Origin: JAXGPL01 sp040766985
GTDB taxonomy: Bacteria; Bacillota; Sulfobacillia; JAUYEG01
DNA: 64,000 bases
Direction of reading: 5' to 3'
Assembly (NCBI GenBank): GCA_040766985.1
Contig: JAXGPL010000009.1
Span: forward strand, 1 to 64,000
The translations under genes were made by a program, and so were the position numbers. Below are positions 34,472 through 42,279 of this stretch, piece by piece; position 1 is the first letter of the stretch; the number at the start of each line of letters is the position of its first letter. The notes beneath the pieces were generated by a model. It was not told where the DNA came from, searched no databases, and saw only the letters and a program-made list of their open reading frames with translations.

Positions 34472-35302
34472 ATGCTACAGAAGCTTAACAACATCGACGT
34501 AAGATGGCTTTACCTGATCATGGTCATCTTTGCCATCTTCCCGTTGCTCAAGCCGATCGGCCTTCCGTTGCCGATCACGGAGCGTACCCGGCACTCGTTC
34601 GAAGTGATCGATGCCTTGCAGCCTGGTGATCTGGTGTTCTTCGGAATTGACTACAGCCCGACCCAGGAAGCCGAGATGTGGCCGCAGACTCTGGCCATCG
34701 GTCATCACCTGGCACAGCGGGGCGTCAAGATCGTGCTGCTTAACATGATCGAGGGCGCGTACCGCTACGAAGAGAAGATCCGGGACGTGATTCTCGAGCA
34801 GTACCCGAACTACACGTACGGCGAGGACATGGTTGCGCTGCCGTTCACCGCCGGCCGTGAAGCGGCGTTCAACTCAGTCGCCGCGGACCTCAAGGCCCTG
34901 TATCAGGTTGACCTCGCCGGAGCGCCGCTTAACACTCTGCCGCTCTGGAATGAGATCACCTCGGCGCGCGACTTTGTGATGTACGTCGAGCTCGCAGACG
35001 CCCCCGACTGGTGGCTGCGCCCGATGAGCCAGGTGCCTGGGCTCAAGCTGTGGAACGGCACCGTGGCGAGCGGCGCGTCCACGATGGCGCCCCTCTATCA
35101 GTCAGGCCAGATGGTTGGGTTCATCTACGGTATGGCCGGCGCTGCCGAGTACGAAGCTCTCGTCAAGAAGCCCGGCTCCGCAGCGGCAGCCATGGACACG
35201 CAGTCCATGGGGCACGCGCTGATCATCTTGTTCGTTGTCCTTGGCAACATCGGCTACATCGTTCAGAGGAACGCTGAAGCCAAAGCCAAGGCTCGGAAAT
35301 AG
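34472..35302 (+). CDS. Membrane-anchored protein with extracytoplasmic-type domain, cluster gene 3
   Basis: 276 residues: a membrane helix at about 10-30, a soluble alpha/beta domain of about 200 residues (starting RTRHSFEVIDALQPGDLVFF), and a second helix near 245-265 followed by a Lys/Ala tail. The soluble domain has GIDYSPTQEAEMWPQTLAIG and HHLAQRGVKIVLLNMIEG, a Rossmann-like alternation, but no nucleotide-binding loop. By topology it probably lies on one side of the membrane as a sensor or binding module. ATG start with GGGGGTGAA upstream. No known family recognised. Confidence 0.72.
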   Translation: MLQKLNNIDVRWLYLIMVIFAIFPLLKPIGLPLPITERTRHSFEVIDALQPGDLVFFGIDYSPTQEAEMWPQTLAIGHHLAQRGVKIVLLNMIEGAYRYEEKIRDVILEQYPNYTYGEDMVALPFTAGREAAFNSVAADLKALYQVDLAGAPLNTLPLWNEITSARDFVMYVELADAPDWWLRPMSQVPGLKLWNGTVASGASTMAPLYQSGQMVGFIYGMAGAAEYEALVKKPGSAAAAMDTQSMGHALIILFVVLGNIGYIVQRNAEAKAKARK

Positions 35303-35314
35303 GGGGTGACTGCC

Positions 35315-35923
35315 ATGTTGACACCCACAGTTGGTACATGGCTGGCCGCGTTCTTGACGCTTGGTCTGTTTAGCTGGATGTACATGGAGAACCCGTGGTT
35401 CCGCCTCGTAGAGCACATCTACGTCGGCGCGGCGCTCGGCGTTCTCGCATCCCAGGGCTACCAGAGCGTCGTCGACATTGCCTGGAAGCCGGCAACCCAG
35501 CAGGGCAAGGCGCTTCTCTGGGTTCCGCTGATCATGGGCGCCCTGCTGTTCTCCCGCTGGTCCAAGAGGTACATGTGGGTCAGCCGGTCGTCGATGGGCT
35601 TCCTGGTCGGTACGCTCTCGGCTGCCGTCATGAACAACACAATCACGGCTCAGTTGACGAAACAGGTCGCCGCGACGATGATGCCGCTCAACAACGTCAA
35701 TAACATCATCTTCTTCATCTTGACCGCAACGGGTACGGCGTACTTCATCTTCACGTTGCAGGCCAAGTGGGCGAGCCCGCTCATCGACCTCGGCAAGTAC
35801 GGTATGATGATCGCGTTCGGCGCGACCTTCGGCAACACCGTCATGTCACGTATCTCGCTGTTCACCGGCCGGCTTCAGTTCCTGCTCTTTGAGTGGCTGA
35901 AGCTGACGCCCGGTGGCGGTTAA
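35315..35923 (+). CDS. Polytopic membrane protein, cluster gene 4
   Basis: 202 residues with five to six hydrophobic segments. Features include FSWMYMENPWFRLVEHIYVG near the N-terminus, FSRWSKRYMWVSRSSMGFLV with a basic loop, and MPLNNVNNIIFFILTATGTA. I chose the ATG at 35315, seven bases after AGGGGGTGA; an in-frame GTG lies at 35306. It closes the four-gene cluster, followed by a strong G7/C7 terminator. No transporter family was recognised. Confidence 0.72.
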   Translation: MLTPTVGTWLAAFLTLGLFSWMYMENPWFRLVEHIYVGAALGVLASQGYQSVVDIAWKPATQQGKALLWVPLIMGALLFSRWSKRYMWVSRSSMGFLVGTLSAAVMNNTITAQLTKQVAATMMPLNNVNNIIFFILTATGTAYFIFTLQAKWASPLIDLGKYGMMIAFGATFGNTVMSRISLFTGRLQFLLFEWLKLTPGGG

Positions 35924-35941
35924 CAGGTACCGGCAGATCTA

Positions 35942-35968
35942 GGGGGGGCATCGCCCCCCCTTCTTCCG
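35942..35968 (+). terminator. Rho-independent terminator after membrane cluster
   Basis: Seven G (35942-35948) pair with seven C (35954-35960) with an inner C-G pair and a three-base loop ATC, followed by TTCTTCC. It separates the four-gene cluster from the peptidase gene. Confidence 0.75.
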
Positions 35969-36002
35969 GCGCTATATTTCGCCCCACTAAGGAGGTTTGG
36001 TT

Positions 36003-38552
36003 TTGAATAAGGTTACATCCCCACAGGAGTATTTCGGTTTCCAGATGGGAGCGGACCGCAAACTCGCCCGATGGGACAAGATCGTCGACTACTTCAATAA
36101 GCTGGCGAGCGAGTCGGACCGGATCAAGGTCGTCAACATGGGCCCATCGACGGAGGGAAACCCCTTCCTGCTCGCAATCATCACCTCGCCGGCAAACCTC
36201 GCCAATCTCGAGCATTACCGCCAGATCAGCCTCAAGCTCGCGGATCCGCGCGGCCTCGACAAAGCAGCCGTTGACGCGCTGATCGCCGAGGGCAAGGCCG
36301 TCGTCTGCCAGAGCATGAGCCTGCACGCCACTGAAATCGGCGGCACCCAGATGGCTCCGGAGCTGGCATATGATCTGTTGGCCAAGGACGACGAGGAGAC
36401 CCGTCTGATCCTTGACAACGTCATCTTCCTGATGGTCCCGTGCTTCAACCCGGACGGCGAGATTATGGTGACGGATTGGTACAACAAACTGCTCGGCACC
36501 GAGTATGAGGGCTGCAACCTGCCGTGGCTTTACCACAAGTACGTCGGCCACGACAACAACCGCGACGCTTACGCCCTGAACATGCCTGAGGGGCAGTACA
36601 TGGGCAAGATCCTGTTCCGCGACTGGAAACCGCAAGCTTACCAGGACCACCACCACATGATGACCGACAGCGCGCGCCTGGCGATCGCTCCCTACTGCGA
36701 GCCGATCCACCCCAACCCTGATCCTCTGATCTGGCGCGAGCTTTCGTGGTACGGCGCGCACATGGCGTATAAGCTCGAAGAACACGGCAAGACCGGCGTC
36801 ATCAACGATGCCATGTTCCCGGGCTGGGGGCACCTTGGTTTCCACTGGATAACCAACCACCACAACATCGCCGGCATGCTGACCGAGTCGGCAAGCGCCA
36901 AGCTGGCGACGCCGCTTTACGTTCACCCGAAGCAGCTTCAGGGAGCGGGGATGTTCTCGCCGAAGTCCTTCCCCGAGTACGAGCCACAGACCAACTTCCC
37001 GCACCCGTGGCCAGGCGGCTGGTGGCGGCTGCGCGACATCGTCGAGCAAATGTACGTCTCCTCGTGGGCGCTGCTGGAACTGGCGGCGCGGCACCGCACG
37101 ACTGTTCTCCGGAACGCATACCTGAAGGCAACCCGCCAGACGGAACGCGGCTCCAAGGAGGAAGTCAAGGCTTACGCAATCCGCCCCGATCAGCATGACC
37201 CGTTGACGGTTCGCAAACTCGTCAACGCCTTGCTCAACCAGGGCATCGAGGTCAAGCAGGCTAAGGCGGCCTTTGAGGCCTGCGGTTGCCTGTATCCCGA
37301 GGGAACCTGGCTGGTTTCGCTCGCCCAGCCCAAGATGGCTGTCATCAAGAGCCTCCTTGGACGGACGTTCTACATTGACAACTACTACAGCCGCAAGCTC
37401 GATGACACCCCGTGCGTGTTCGACAACGCGACCGACGCGCTCACCGAGTTCATGGGCGTGACGGCGGATCCCGTGTACTGCGTGCCTGATATCCAGGCAG
37501 AAACCGTAAGCTGCGCAAGTGCGACGGCAACGGTTGAGAACGGAGCGGGCGGCTGGCTGCTGGATGGAAAGCTCAATGACTCCTACCGGGTCGTCAACCG
37601 CCTGCTCAAGGCGGGGATCAAGGTGTCTCGTCTTGGCGGCTGCGAGTGCAGCGGGCCGGCGTGTTACGAGGCTGGGGCTTTCTATGTCGAGCCCGGCGCG
37701 AAGGCTCTGGAGATCCTGCAGAAGTCCGCGAAGGAACTCGGCGTGCCCGCGAAGGCCCTGGCAACCGCGTGCGAGTCGGCCTCCGTGCCCGTTAGCAGCA
37801 AGCGCGTTGGTATGTACCAGCGCTACTACGGCGGCAACGCCGACGAGGGCTGGACCAGGTTCATCTTCGAGACCTGGGAGTTCCCATACGAAACCATCAT
37901 GGACGAGGACATCAAGGCGGGCAAGCTCAACGACCGCTTTGACGTGATCATCCTCCCGGCAGACCGCAAGGAGATCATGGTCGATGTCAGCAAAGCGGAC
38001 AAGAACAACCCCGCGATGCAGATGTTCTTCGCCTTCTACGCGTCGGCGACTCCGCCGGAGTATAGAAGCGGTTTCGGGGATGCAGGGGTGGCCGCCCTAC
38101 GGGAATTTGTCGCCAACGGCGGGCGTCTCGTGACCTTCGGCCAGTCGTGCCACCTTCCAATCGAAATGCTCAGCCTGGGCGTGCGCGACATTGTCAAGGG
38201 GCTTGACGCGACGAAGTTCTACAGCCACGGCGACACGCTGCGGATGACGGCCAATACGTGCGACCCGCTGGCGTGGGGTATGCCTAAGCAGTTCCTCGGG
38301 TTCAGCTGGGATACCTCGGTGTTTACCGTGACCGACCGGTTCCACCCGGAGAAATACCGGGTCATCGCCAGCTACGCCGGAAGGGACGTCCTCCGGAGCG
38401 GCTGGCTGATCGGCGAAGACGTGATCAAGGGCCAGGCGGCGATGGTTGCGGCGGCATACGGTAAGGGCGAGGCCGTTATGATCGGCTTCCGGCCTCAGAA
38501 CCGCGGCCAGACCCACGGTACGTACAAGCTGGTCTTTAACTGCCTGTACTAG
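36003..38552 (+). CDS. M14 family zinc carboxypeptidase, large two-domain form (copy 1)
   Basis: 849 residues, TTG start chosen because AAGGAGG ends seven bases upstream. No signal peptide or membrane helix, so it should be cytoplasmic. The N-terminal M14 domain (about 1-400) has the zinc pair H-x2-E in SLHATE (His108, Glu111), VPCFNPDG, GHDNNRDAYALN and QDHHHM. The C-terminal half (about 590-849) has a ThuA/class I amidotransferase-like pattern (FDVIILPADRK, LREFVANGGRLVTFGQ). It is clearly paralogous along its full length to the gene at 42280-44826. Relatives I recall are annotated as M14 peptidases in Bacteroidota, usually exported. Confidence 0.85.
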   Translation: MNKVTSPQEYFGFQMGADRKLARWDKIVDYFNKLASESDRIKVVNMGPSTEGNPFLLAIITSPANLANLEHYRQISLKLADPRGLDKAAVDALIAEGKAVVCQSMSLHATEIGGTQMAPELAYDLLAKDDEETRLILDNVIFLMVPCFNPDGEIMVTDWYNKLLGTEYEGCNLPWLYHKYVGHDNNRDAYALNMPEGQYMGKILFRDWKPQAYQDHHHMMTDSARLAIAPYCEPIHPNPDPLIWRELSWYGAHMAYKLEEHGKTGVINDAMFPGWGHLGFHWITNHHNIAGMLTESASAKLATPLYVHPKQLQGAGMFSPKSFPEYEPQTNFPHPWPGGWWRLRDIVEQMYVSSWALLELAARHRTTVLRNAYLKATRQTERGSKEEVKAYAIRPDQHDPLTVRKLVNALLNQGIEVKQAKAAFEACGCLYPEGTWLVSLAQPKMAVIKSLLGRTFYIDNYYSRKLDDTPCVFDNATDALTEFMGVTADPVYCVPDIQAETVSCASATATVENGAGGWLLDGKLNDSYRVVNRLLKAGIKVSRLGGCECSGPACYEAGAFYVEPGAKALEILQKSAKELGVPAKALATACESASVPVSSKRVGMYQRYYGGNADEGWTRFIFETWEFPYETIMDEDIKAGKLNDRFDVIILPADRKEIMVDVSKADKNNPAMQMFFAFYASATPPEYRSGFGDAGVAALREFVANGGRLVTFGQSCHLPIEMLSLGVRDIVKGLDATKFYSHGDTLRMTANTCDPLAWGMPKQFLGFSWDTSVFTVTDRFHPEKYRVIASYAGRDVLRSGWLIGEDVIKGQAAMVAAAYGKGEAVMIGFRPQNRGQTHGTYKLVFNCLY

Positions 38553-38594
38553 ATACTAGGTAGCACCGTATAGCACCAGATAGCACAGTAAGGA

Positions 38595-38620
38595 AAGGGC
38601 CCGGCTCGAGCCGGGCCCTT
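38595..38620. terminator. Bidirectional palindromic terminator between convergent genes
   Basis: A 26-base perfect palindrome AAGGGCCCGGC-TCGA-GCCGGGCCCTT. It lies between the + strand M14 gene (ending 38552) and the - strand M20 gene (ending 38916) and could serve both. Confidence 0.65.
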
Positions 38621-38778
38621 CGCTATGGATTGAATGAGTGTGCTTGTGGCGACCTGTGCGCGTCGGCACAGGTTGTCCGCCCGAGCTGTGCTGACCTGCT
38701 CAAGTCGCATCCTCACTTGTGCTCCTCGACTCAGCCCTCGCGCCCGACCTGTGCCCACGAGCCCAGGCCGCGCGCGCG

Positions 38779-38826
38779 TGTGCTTCTGGGCTCAGCTCTC
38801 CTGTGAGGGTTGAGCCCAGAAGCACA
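38779..38826. repeat. Perfect 16-bp inverted repeat
   Basis: TGTGCTTCTGGGCTCA (38779-38794) is the exact reverse complement of TGAGCCCAGAAGCACA (38811-38826), with a 16-base spacer. No T run follows. It might be a terminator for the minus-strand gene, a binding site or part of a repeated element. Confidence 0.7.
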
Positions 38827-38915
38827 GGTTCGCCCAGGAGTTGCACCCTCCGGCGCAGTGCCGACATACATGCTCGTCGTACCATACTGACATACCGCGA
38901 TTCCGTGTCGTCTAG

Positions 38916-40247
38916 CTACCGCAGCAGCTCTTCCCACATCCTGAGGTAGGTCTGCTTGGTGTATAGCGGCCTGTAGCCCGCCACAATCTCCTTGGCCACT
39001 GCTGCGTCGTCCCAGAGCAGGTCGATCACGACGCCGGCCATGGCCTTGGCCGAGGTGACGTATTGCAGGACCTCGTCCTCGATCCGCACGTTCTCGGAGT
39101 GCCCTTCGCCCCGTACGCCCGCAACGCTCAGAGTCGCCACCGGCATGAGGTGCGAGATGTCGCCCAGGTCGCCCGACGCAGTCGTATGGCCGCGCGGGCC
39201 GACCGCCGCCGGCCCGACCAACGCCTCGGCATTGGTGCGCAGCAGGGCGTCAAGTTTGGGCTCGTCCAGCTTGGGCAGGTATCCGGGCAGGGTTTCGACC
39301 TCGACTTCCGCCCCCACAGCCATCGCGCCGGCCTTAAGCGCGCGGTCGACCTTGCCTGCCGCGTCGATGATCGCCTCCATGCTCTTGCCCCGCACGTACA
39401 TCTCGAGGCGGACGTCCGCCGGTACGATGTTGACCAGATCGCCGCCCTTGGTCATGATCGGGTGGATACGGACGGTGTCGTCGTCCTTGAGGGTTTCCCG
39501 TTGGGCGTGGATGCCCATCAGGCCCAGCATGGCCGCGTTGAGGGCGTTGACCCCCGCGTGCGGCGCGCCGCCGGAGTGGGCCTCCTTGCCCTGATACCGG
39601 ACGAACTTGCCGATGAACCCGTTGGTGGTCCCGCCGTAGCCCATCTTGACTTTGGGGGGCTTGCCACCCTCGTCGAACATCGCGTGGATCATCAGCGAGA
39701 TGTCGATGTCGTCCATCAGACCGCGCAGGATCCACTCCTGCTTGCCGCCCAAGAAGGCGATCTTGCCCTCTTTGCGCAGTTTGGAGCGGTATTCGATCTC
39801 CACGTACTCCTCGGCAGGCACCGCGATCAGCACCGCGTCGCCCCCGAAGTACTCTGCGGCGCCGGCGTCCACCAGGCCCATGCCGACGCCCAGCATCATC
39901 GCCAGTTGCCCGTTGTGTACACACGAGTGTGCGGCGCCTGTCTGGGGGTCGGCGTGGGGGTGCCCCGGGCAGAGGACTGAATCCAGCTCGCCAAGCACGC
40001 ACACGCTGGGACCGCCGCCGACCGCCGCCTTCTTGCCCTTGATCCGGGCCTTGAGCCCGGTCAGAGCGAGCCCCTTTTGATAGTTCAGTCCCAGGGCCGC
40101 GAATTTCTCCTCGACCTTGGCGGCGGTGCGGGTTTCCTTATAGCCAAGCTCGGGATGCGCGAAGATGTCCCGCCCAAAGGCGATGATCTCGTCCGCCCGC
40201 CTGTCGATGGCCTGCCATACCTGTTCTTTGAGTGCCCGCTTGTCCAT
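38916..40247 (-). CDS. M20 family metallopeptidase/amidohydrolase (copy 1)
   Basis: 443 residues, start ATG 40247 after GGAGGGAG. M20 zinc hydrolases cleave dipeptides, N-acyl amino acids or p-aminobenzoyl-glutamate. The first metal block is altered from the usual D-x-D-A form to VLGELDSVLCPGHPHAD; AHSCVHNGQLAM supplies the next His. The catalytic base pair is in VPAEEYVE. The dimerisation domain has YQGKEAHSGGAPHAG, and GHTTASGDLGDIS lies near residue 370. Convergent with the M14 gene on its left and just downstream of another M14 gene on the same strand (56-base gap), so the two probably form one transcript. Confidence 0.85.
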   Translation of the reverse strand: MDKRALKEQVWQAIDRRADEIIAFGRDIFAHPELGYKETRTAAKVEEKFAALGLNYQKGLALTGLKARIKGKKAAVGGGPSVCVLGELDSVLCPGHPHADPQTGAAHSCVHNGQLAMMLGVGMGLVDAGAAEYFGGDAVLIAVPAEEYVEIEYRSKLRKEGKIAFLGGKQEWILRGLMDDIDISLMIHAMFDEGGKPPKVKMGYGGTTNGFIGKFVRYQGKEAHSGGAPHAGVNALNAAMLGLMGIHAQRETLKDDDTVRIHPIMTKGGDLVNIVPADVRLEMYVRGKSMEAIIDAAGKVDRALKAGAMAVGAEVEVETLPGYLPKLDEPKLDALLRTNAEALVGPAAVGPRGHTTASGDLGDISHLMPVATLSVAGVRGEGHSENVRIEDEVLQYVTSAKAMAGVVIDLLWDDAAVAKEIVAGYRPLYTKQTYLRMWEELLR

Positions 40248-40303
40248 GTCCAACTCCCTCCGTTCCATGAGGCAGGCTTCCGTCCGTCAGTCCATCCGCC
40301 CGG

Positions 40304-41995
40304 CTAGCCGAGCGAAACCACTGCCGTGTGGTTGCCGCCCTTTTGCGAGCGGGCCCTTACGGTGACCTTGCCGCCCTCCGGTGTGCGAACCAGCCACTCC
40401 AACGTCTTGCGGTCCGCCGCCGGCCTGGCACCGAACATGCCGCCGCTGGTCGCCCATTTGCCCTCAAGGTGGCCGACATCGGTGACCTCCCGGCCGCTAA
40501 GGAGTTCGGCGCCCTGGGGCAGCCCGACTTTCACCGAAACCGGCTTGGCGATGCCCAGGTCAATGGCCTGCTGTGTGAGGTTGGTGGACATCCAGCCTTC
40601 GTTCTGCACAACCGCCTTGACCCGGTAGACCCCGTTGCCCAGGTCCACTGCACTGGTCTCGGCGACTCTCACCAGCGGTGAGAGCGCGGCGTGCTTGAGG
40701 CAGAACATGAAGGTCCGGTCGATTTCCTCCTTGAGCAGGTGGTGCGGCGGGTTCTGGAACGTGTACTTGAACTTCCACCCGCCGATCTCGACCCTGCCCA
40801 GTTGCGGGTGCTCGAACGGCGTCCACGGTTGGAAGCCCTCGCCGCCCAGCTCTTTGTCGTTGTACTGGAGCAGCTTGATATCGTCTTCCTCGCTCCGCGC
40901 GCCGAGGAAGCCCATATAGTCCTTGACCTGGATCCCGGCGTGGTTGGCGAGGCTCCACAGCTCGATGCAGAACACGTACGCGCCGAGGTCCTGGTACCAC
41001 CAGTCCTTGGAGTTGCCGTGGCGTGGGTTCTTCCTGTCGCCGGTCAGCCCTTCGAACACCGATACGTTGTCGTACCCGGTGATCTCGCTGCCGATCTTGC
41101 CGATCGCCTTGTAGGCAGCCAGGTCGCGGTTGTCAAACGCTTCGTCCGGCTTGGTCACGAACGTTCGGATGATGACCCCGCTGAAGGTATGGTAGGTCAT
41201 CACCCCGGTGAGGTTGGGGTGGTCGCGCCAGAAGTCGGCCATCGCGCGGTTCTCCGGCTCGCACAGCGGGTACGGACCGGCGCCGTCTTGCGTGACTGCC
41301 CAGTTGGACGGCCAGTTGCGGTTGAAGTCGAGGTTGTACTGCGGCGGGGCCATCTTAACGGGGCCGCCGTCGTAATTCCGGATCAGGCCCTCGGGATAGA
41401 TGCGGTAGAACGGGCCTTCCTGGTCCTTCGGCTGGCGCTTGAGCATCACGCGCGGGTCTTTGGTCGAGGCTTTCCACTCGCCCTGCGGATCTTCCACCCG
41501 CATCTGGAGAACCCAACCGTCCCCGTTGACGTCGGCCGGGTAAAGACCGTCGGTCTCAAGCCACTCCTCTTCGCTGTACGGGAACGGCCGCATGCTGCTC
41601 CGGCACGTGAACGGAGTTGTAAGGTAGTACTCCGCCCCGTCCGCCGCGATCCGCGGGATCACGTAGACGGCCCGGGCGTCGAGCAGGCCGGTCACGAAGT
41701 CGTCTTCGCCGTACTTGGACAGCAGGTAGAAGGCATCGTAAAGAGCCACGGCGCAGCCGGTGACCTCGCCCGCGTGCGTGTTGCCGTCAATCTGGAAACC
41801 GGGCTTCTCGGCCGCCGCCCCGGTCGCCGAATTGGTGATCTCAAGGCACCAGATGTCGCGGCCTTGGTAGGTCTTGCCGATCGAGTAGAGCTTACACAGG
41901 TCCGGGTATGCAGCGGCCAACTCGTTGAGGACTTGCGTGAGTTCGTCGTACTTGTGGTATACGTCCCAACGGATCTTGACTCTCTCCGGCACCAC
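40304..41995 (-). CDS. M14 family zinc carboxypeptidase, 563 residues
   Basis: Complete carboxypeptidase A-like protein, start GTG 41995 after AGGGGG. Zinc ligands HAGE at residues 74-77 (DGNTHAGEVTG), the substrate-binding DFNRNWPSNW, third zinc His in TYHTFSGVI and catalytic Glu in FCIELWSLANHAG are all present. No signal peptide, so cytoplasmic. The C-terminal 130 residues look like a beta-rich accessory domain. It is transcribed divergently from the second large M14 gene (42280) and in the same direction as the M20 gene downstream. Confidence 0.9.
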   Translation of the reverse strand: MVPERVKIRWDVYHKYDELTQVLNELAAAYPDLCKLYSIGKTYQGRDIWCLEITNSATGAAAEKPGFQIDGNTHAGEVTGCAVALYDAFYLLSKYGEDDFVTGLLDARAVYVIPRIAADGAEYYLTTPFTCRSSMRPFPYSEEEWLETDGLYPADVNGDGWVLQMRVEDPQGEWKASTKDPRVMLKRQPKDQEGPFYRIYPEGLIRNYDGGPVKMAPPQYNLDFNRNWPSNWAVTQDGAGPYPLCEPENRAMADFWRDHPNLTGVMTYHTFSGVIIRTFVTKPDEAFDNRDLAAYKAIGKIGSEITGYDNVSVFEGLTGDRKNPRHGNSKDWWYQDLGAYVFCIELWSLANHAGIQVKDYMGFLGARSEEDDIKLLQYNDKELGGEGFQPWTPFEHPQLGRVEIGGWKFKYTFQNPPHHLLKEEIDRTFMFCLKHAALSPLVRVAETSAVDLGNGVYRVKAVVQNEGWMSTNLTQQAIDLGIAKPVSVKVGLPQGAELLSGREVTDVGHLEGKWATSGGMFGARPAADRKTLEWLVRTPEGGKVTVRARSQKGGNHTAVVSLG

Positions 41996-42279
41996 ATCAA
42001 ACCCCCTAACGAAAAGATTCGAATGCCGAAATAGCTACTTCGCTATGGCAGACGGATTACCCTTCCGCCCTGAAGTGTGCCCCGCATTGCCGCCCTGGAC
42101 TACGTACCACGCTTCGCTCATAGCCGTGGGTTCATGACCGCCGGAATGGGCAGAATTCCCGAATGGGCGGACCCCAGGCGGTCGACCCCGGGGCGCAGGG
42201 TTTAGCAGGCCAATGACGAACAACGTATGTGGCCTATTTCGCCACGCTAAAAATCTCACTCAAGAGGAGGGGAAGTTTG
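41996..42279. other. Divergent promoter region between two M14 genes
   Basis: About 280 bases without a gene. It has the direct repeat GAATGGGC (two copies near 42139 and 42159). Just upstream of the + strand gene is CTATTTCGCCACGCTAA, similar to TATATTTCGCCCCACTAA upstream of the first large M14 gene at about 35974. No clear -35/-10 pair was found. Confidence 0.4.

Larger units (their letters stand above)
38553..38915. other. Intergenic region rich in short direct and inverted repeats
   Basis: About 360 bases without a gene. It holds three tandem 10-base units (TAGCACCGTA, TAGCACCAGA, TAGCACAGTA, 38561-38590), a bidirectional terminator (38595-38620), an 8-bp inverted repeat ACCTGTGC/GCACAGGT near 38654-38675, and a perfect 16-bp inverted repeat at 38779-38826. 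The word TGTGC or GCACA recurs at least seven times in 200 bases. Origin unknown. Confidence 0.6.

Noticed and set aside
35862..37196. Long minus-strand open frame opposite the first large M14 gene
   Set aside because: The + strand frame has conserved peptidase motifs; the antisense product has none and no ribosome site.
38640..38890. CRISPR array
   Set aside because: Repeats are short, unevenly spaced and inverted; no constant direct repeat and no cas gene.
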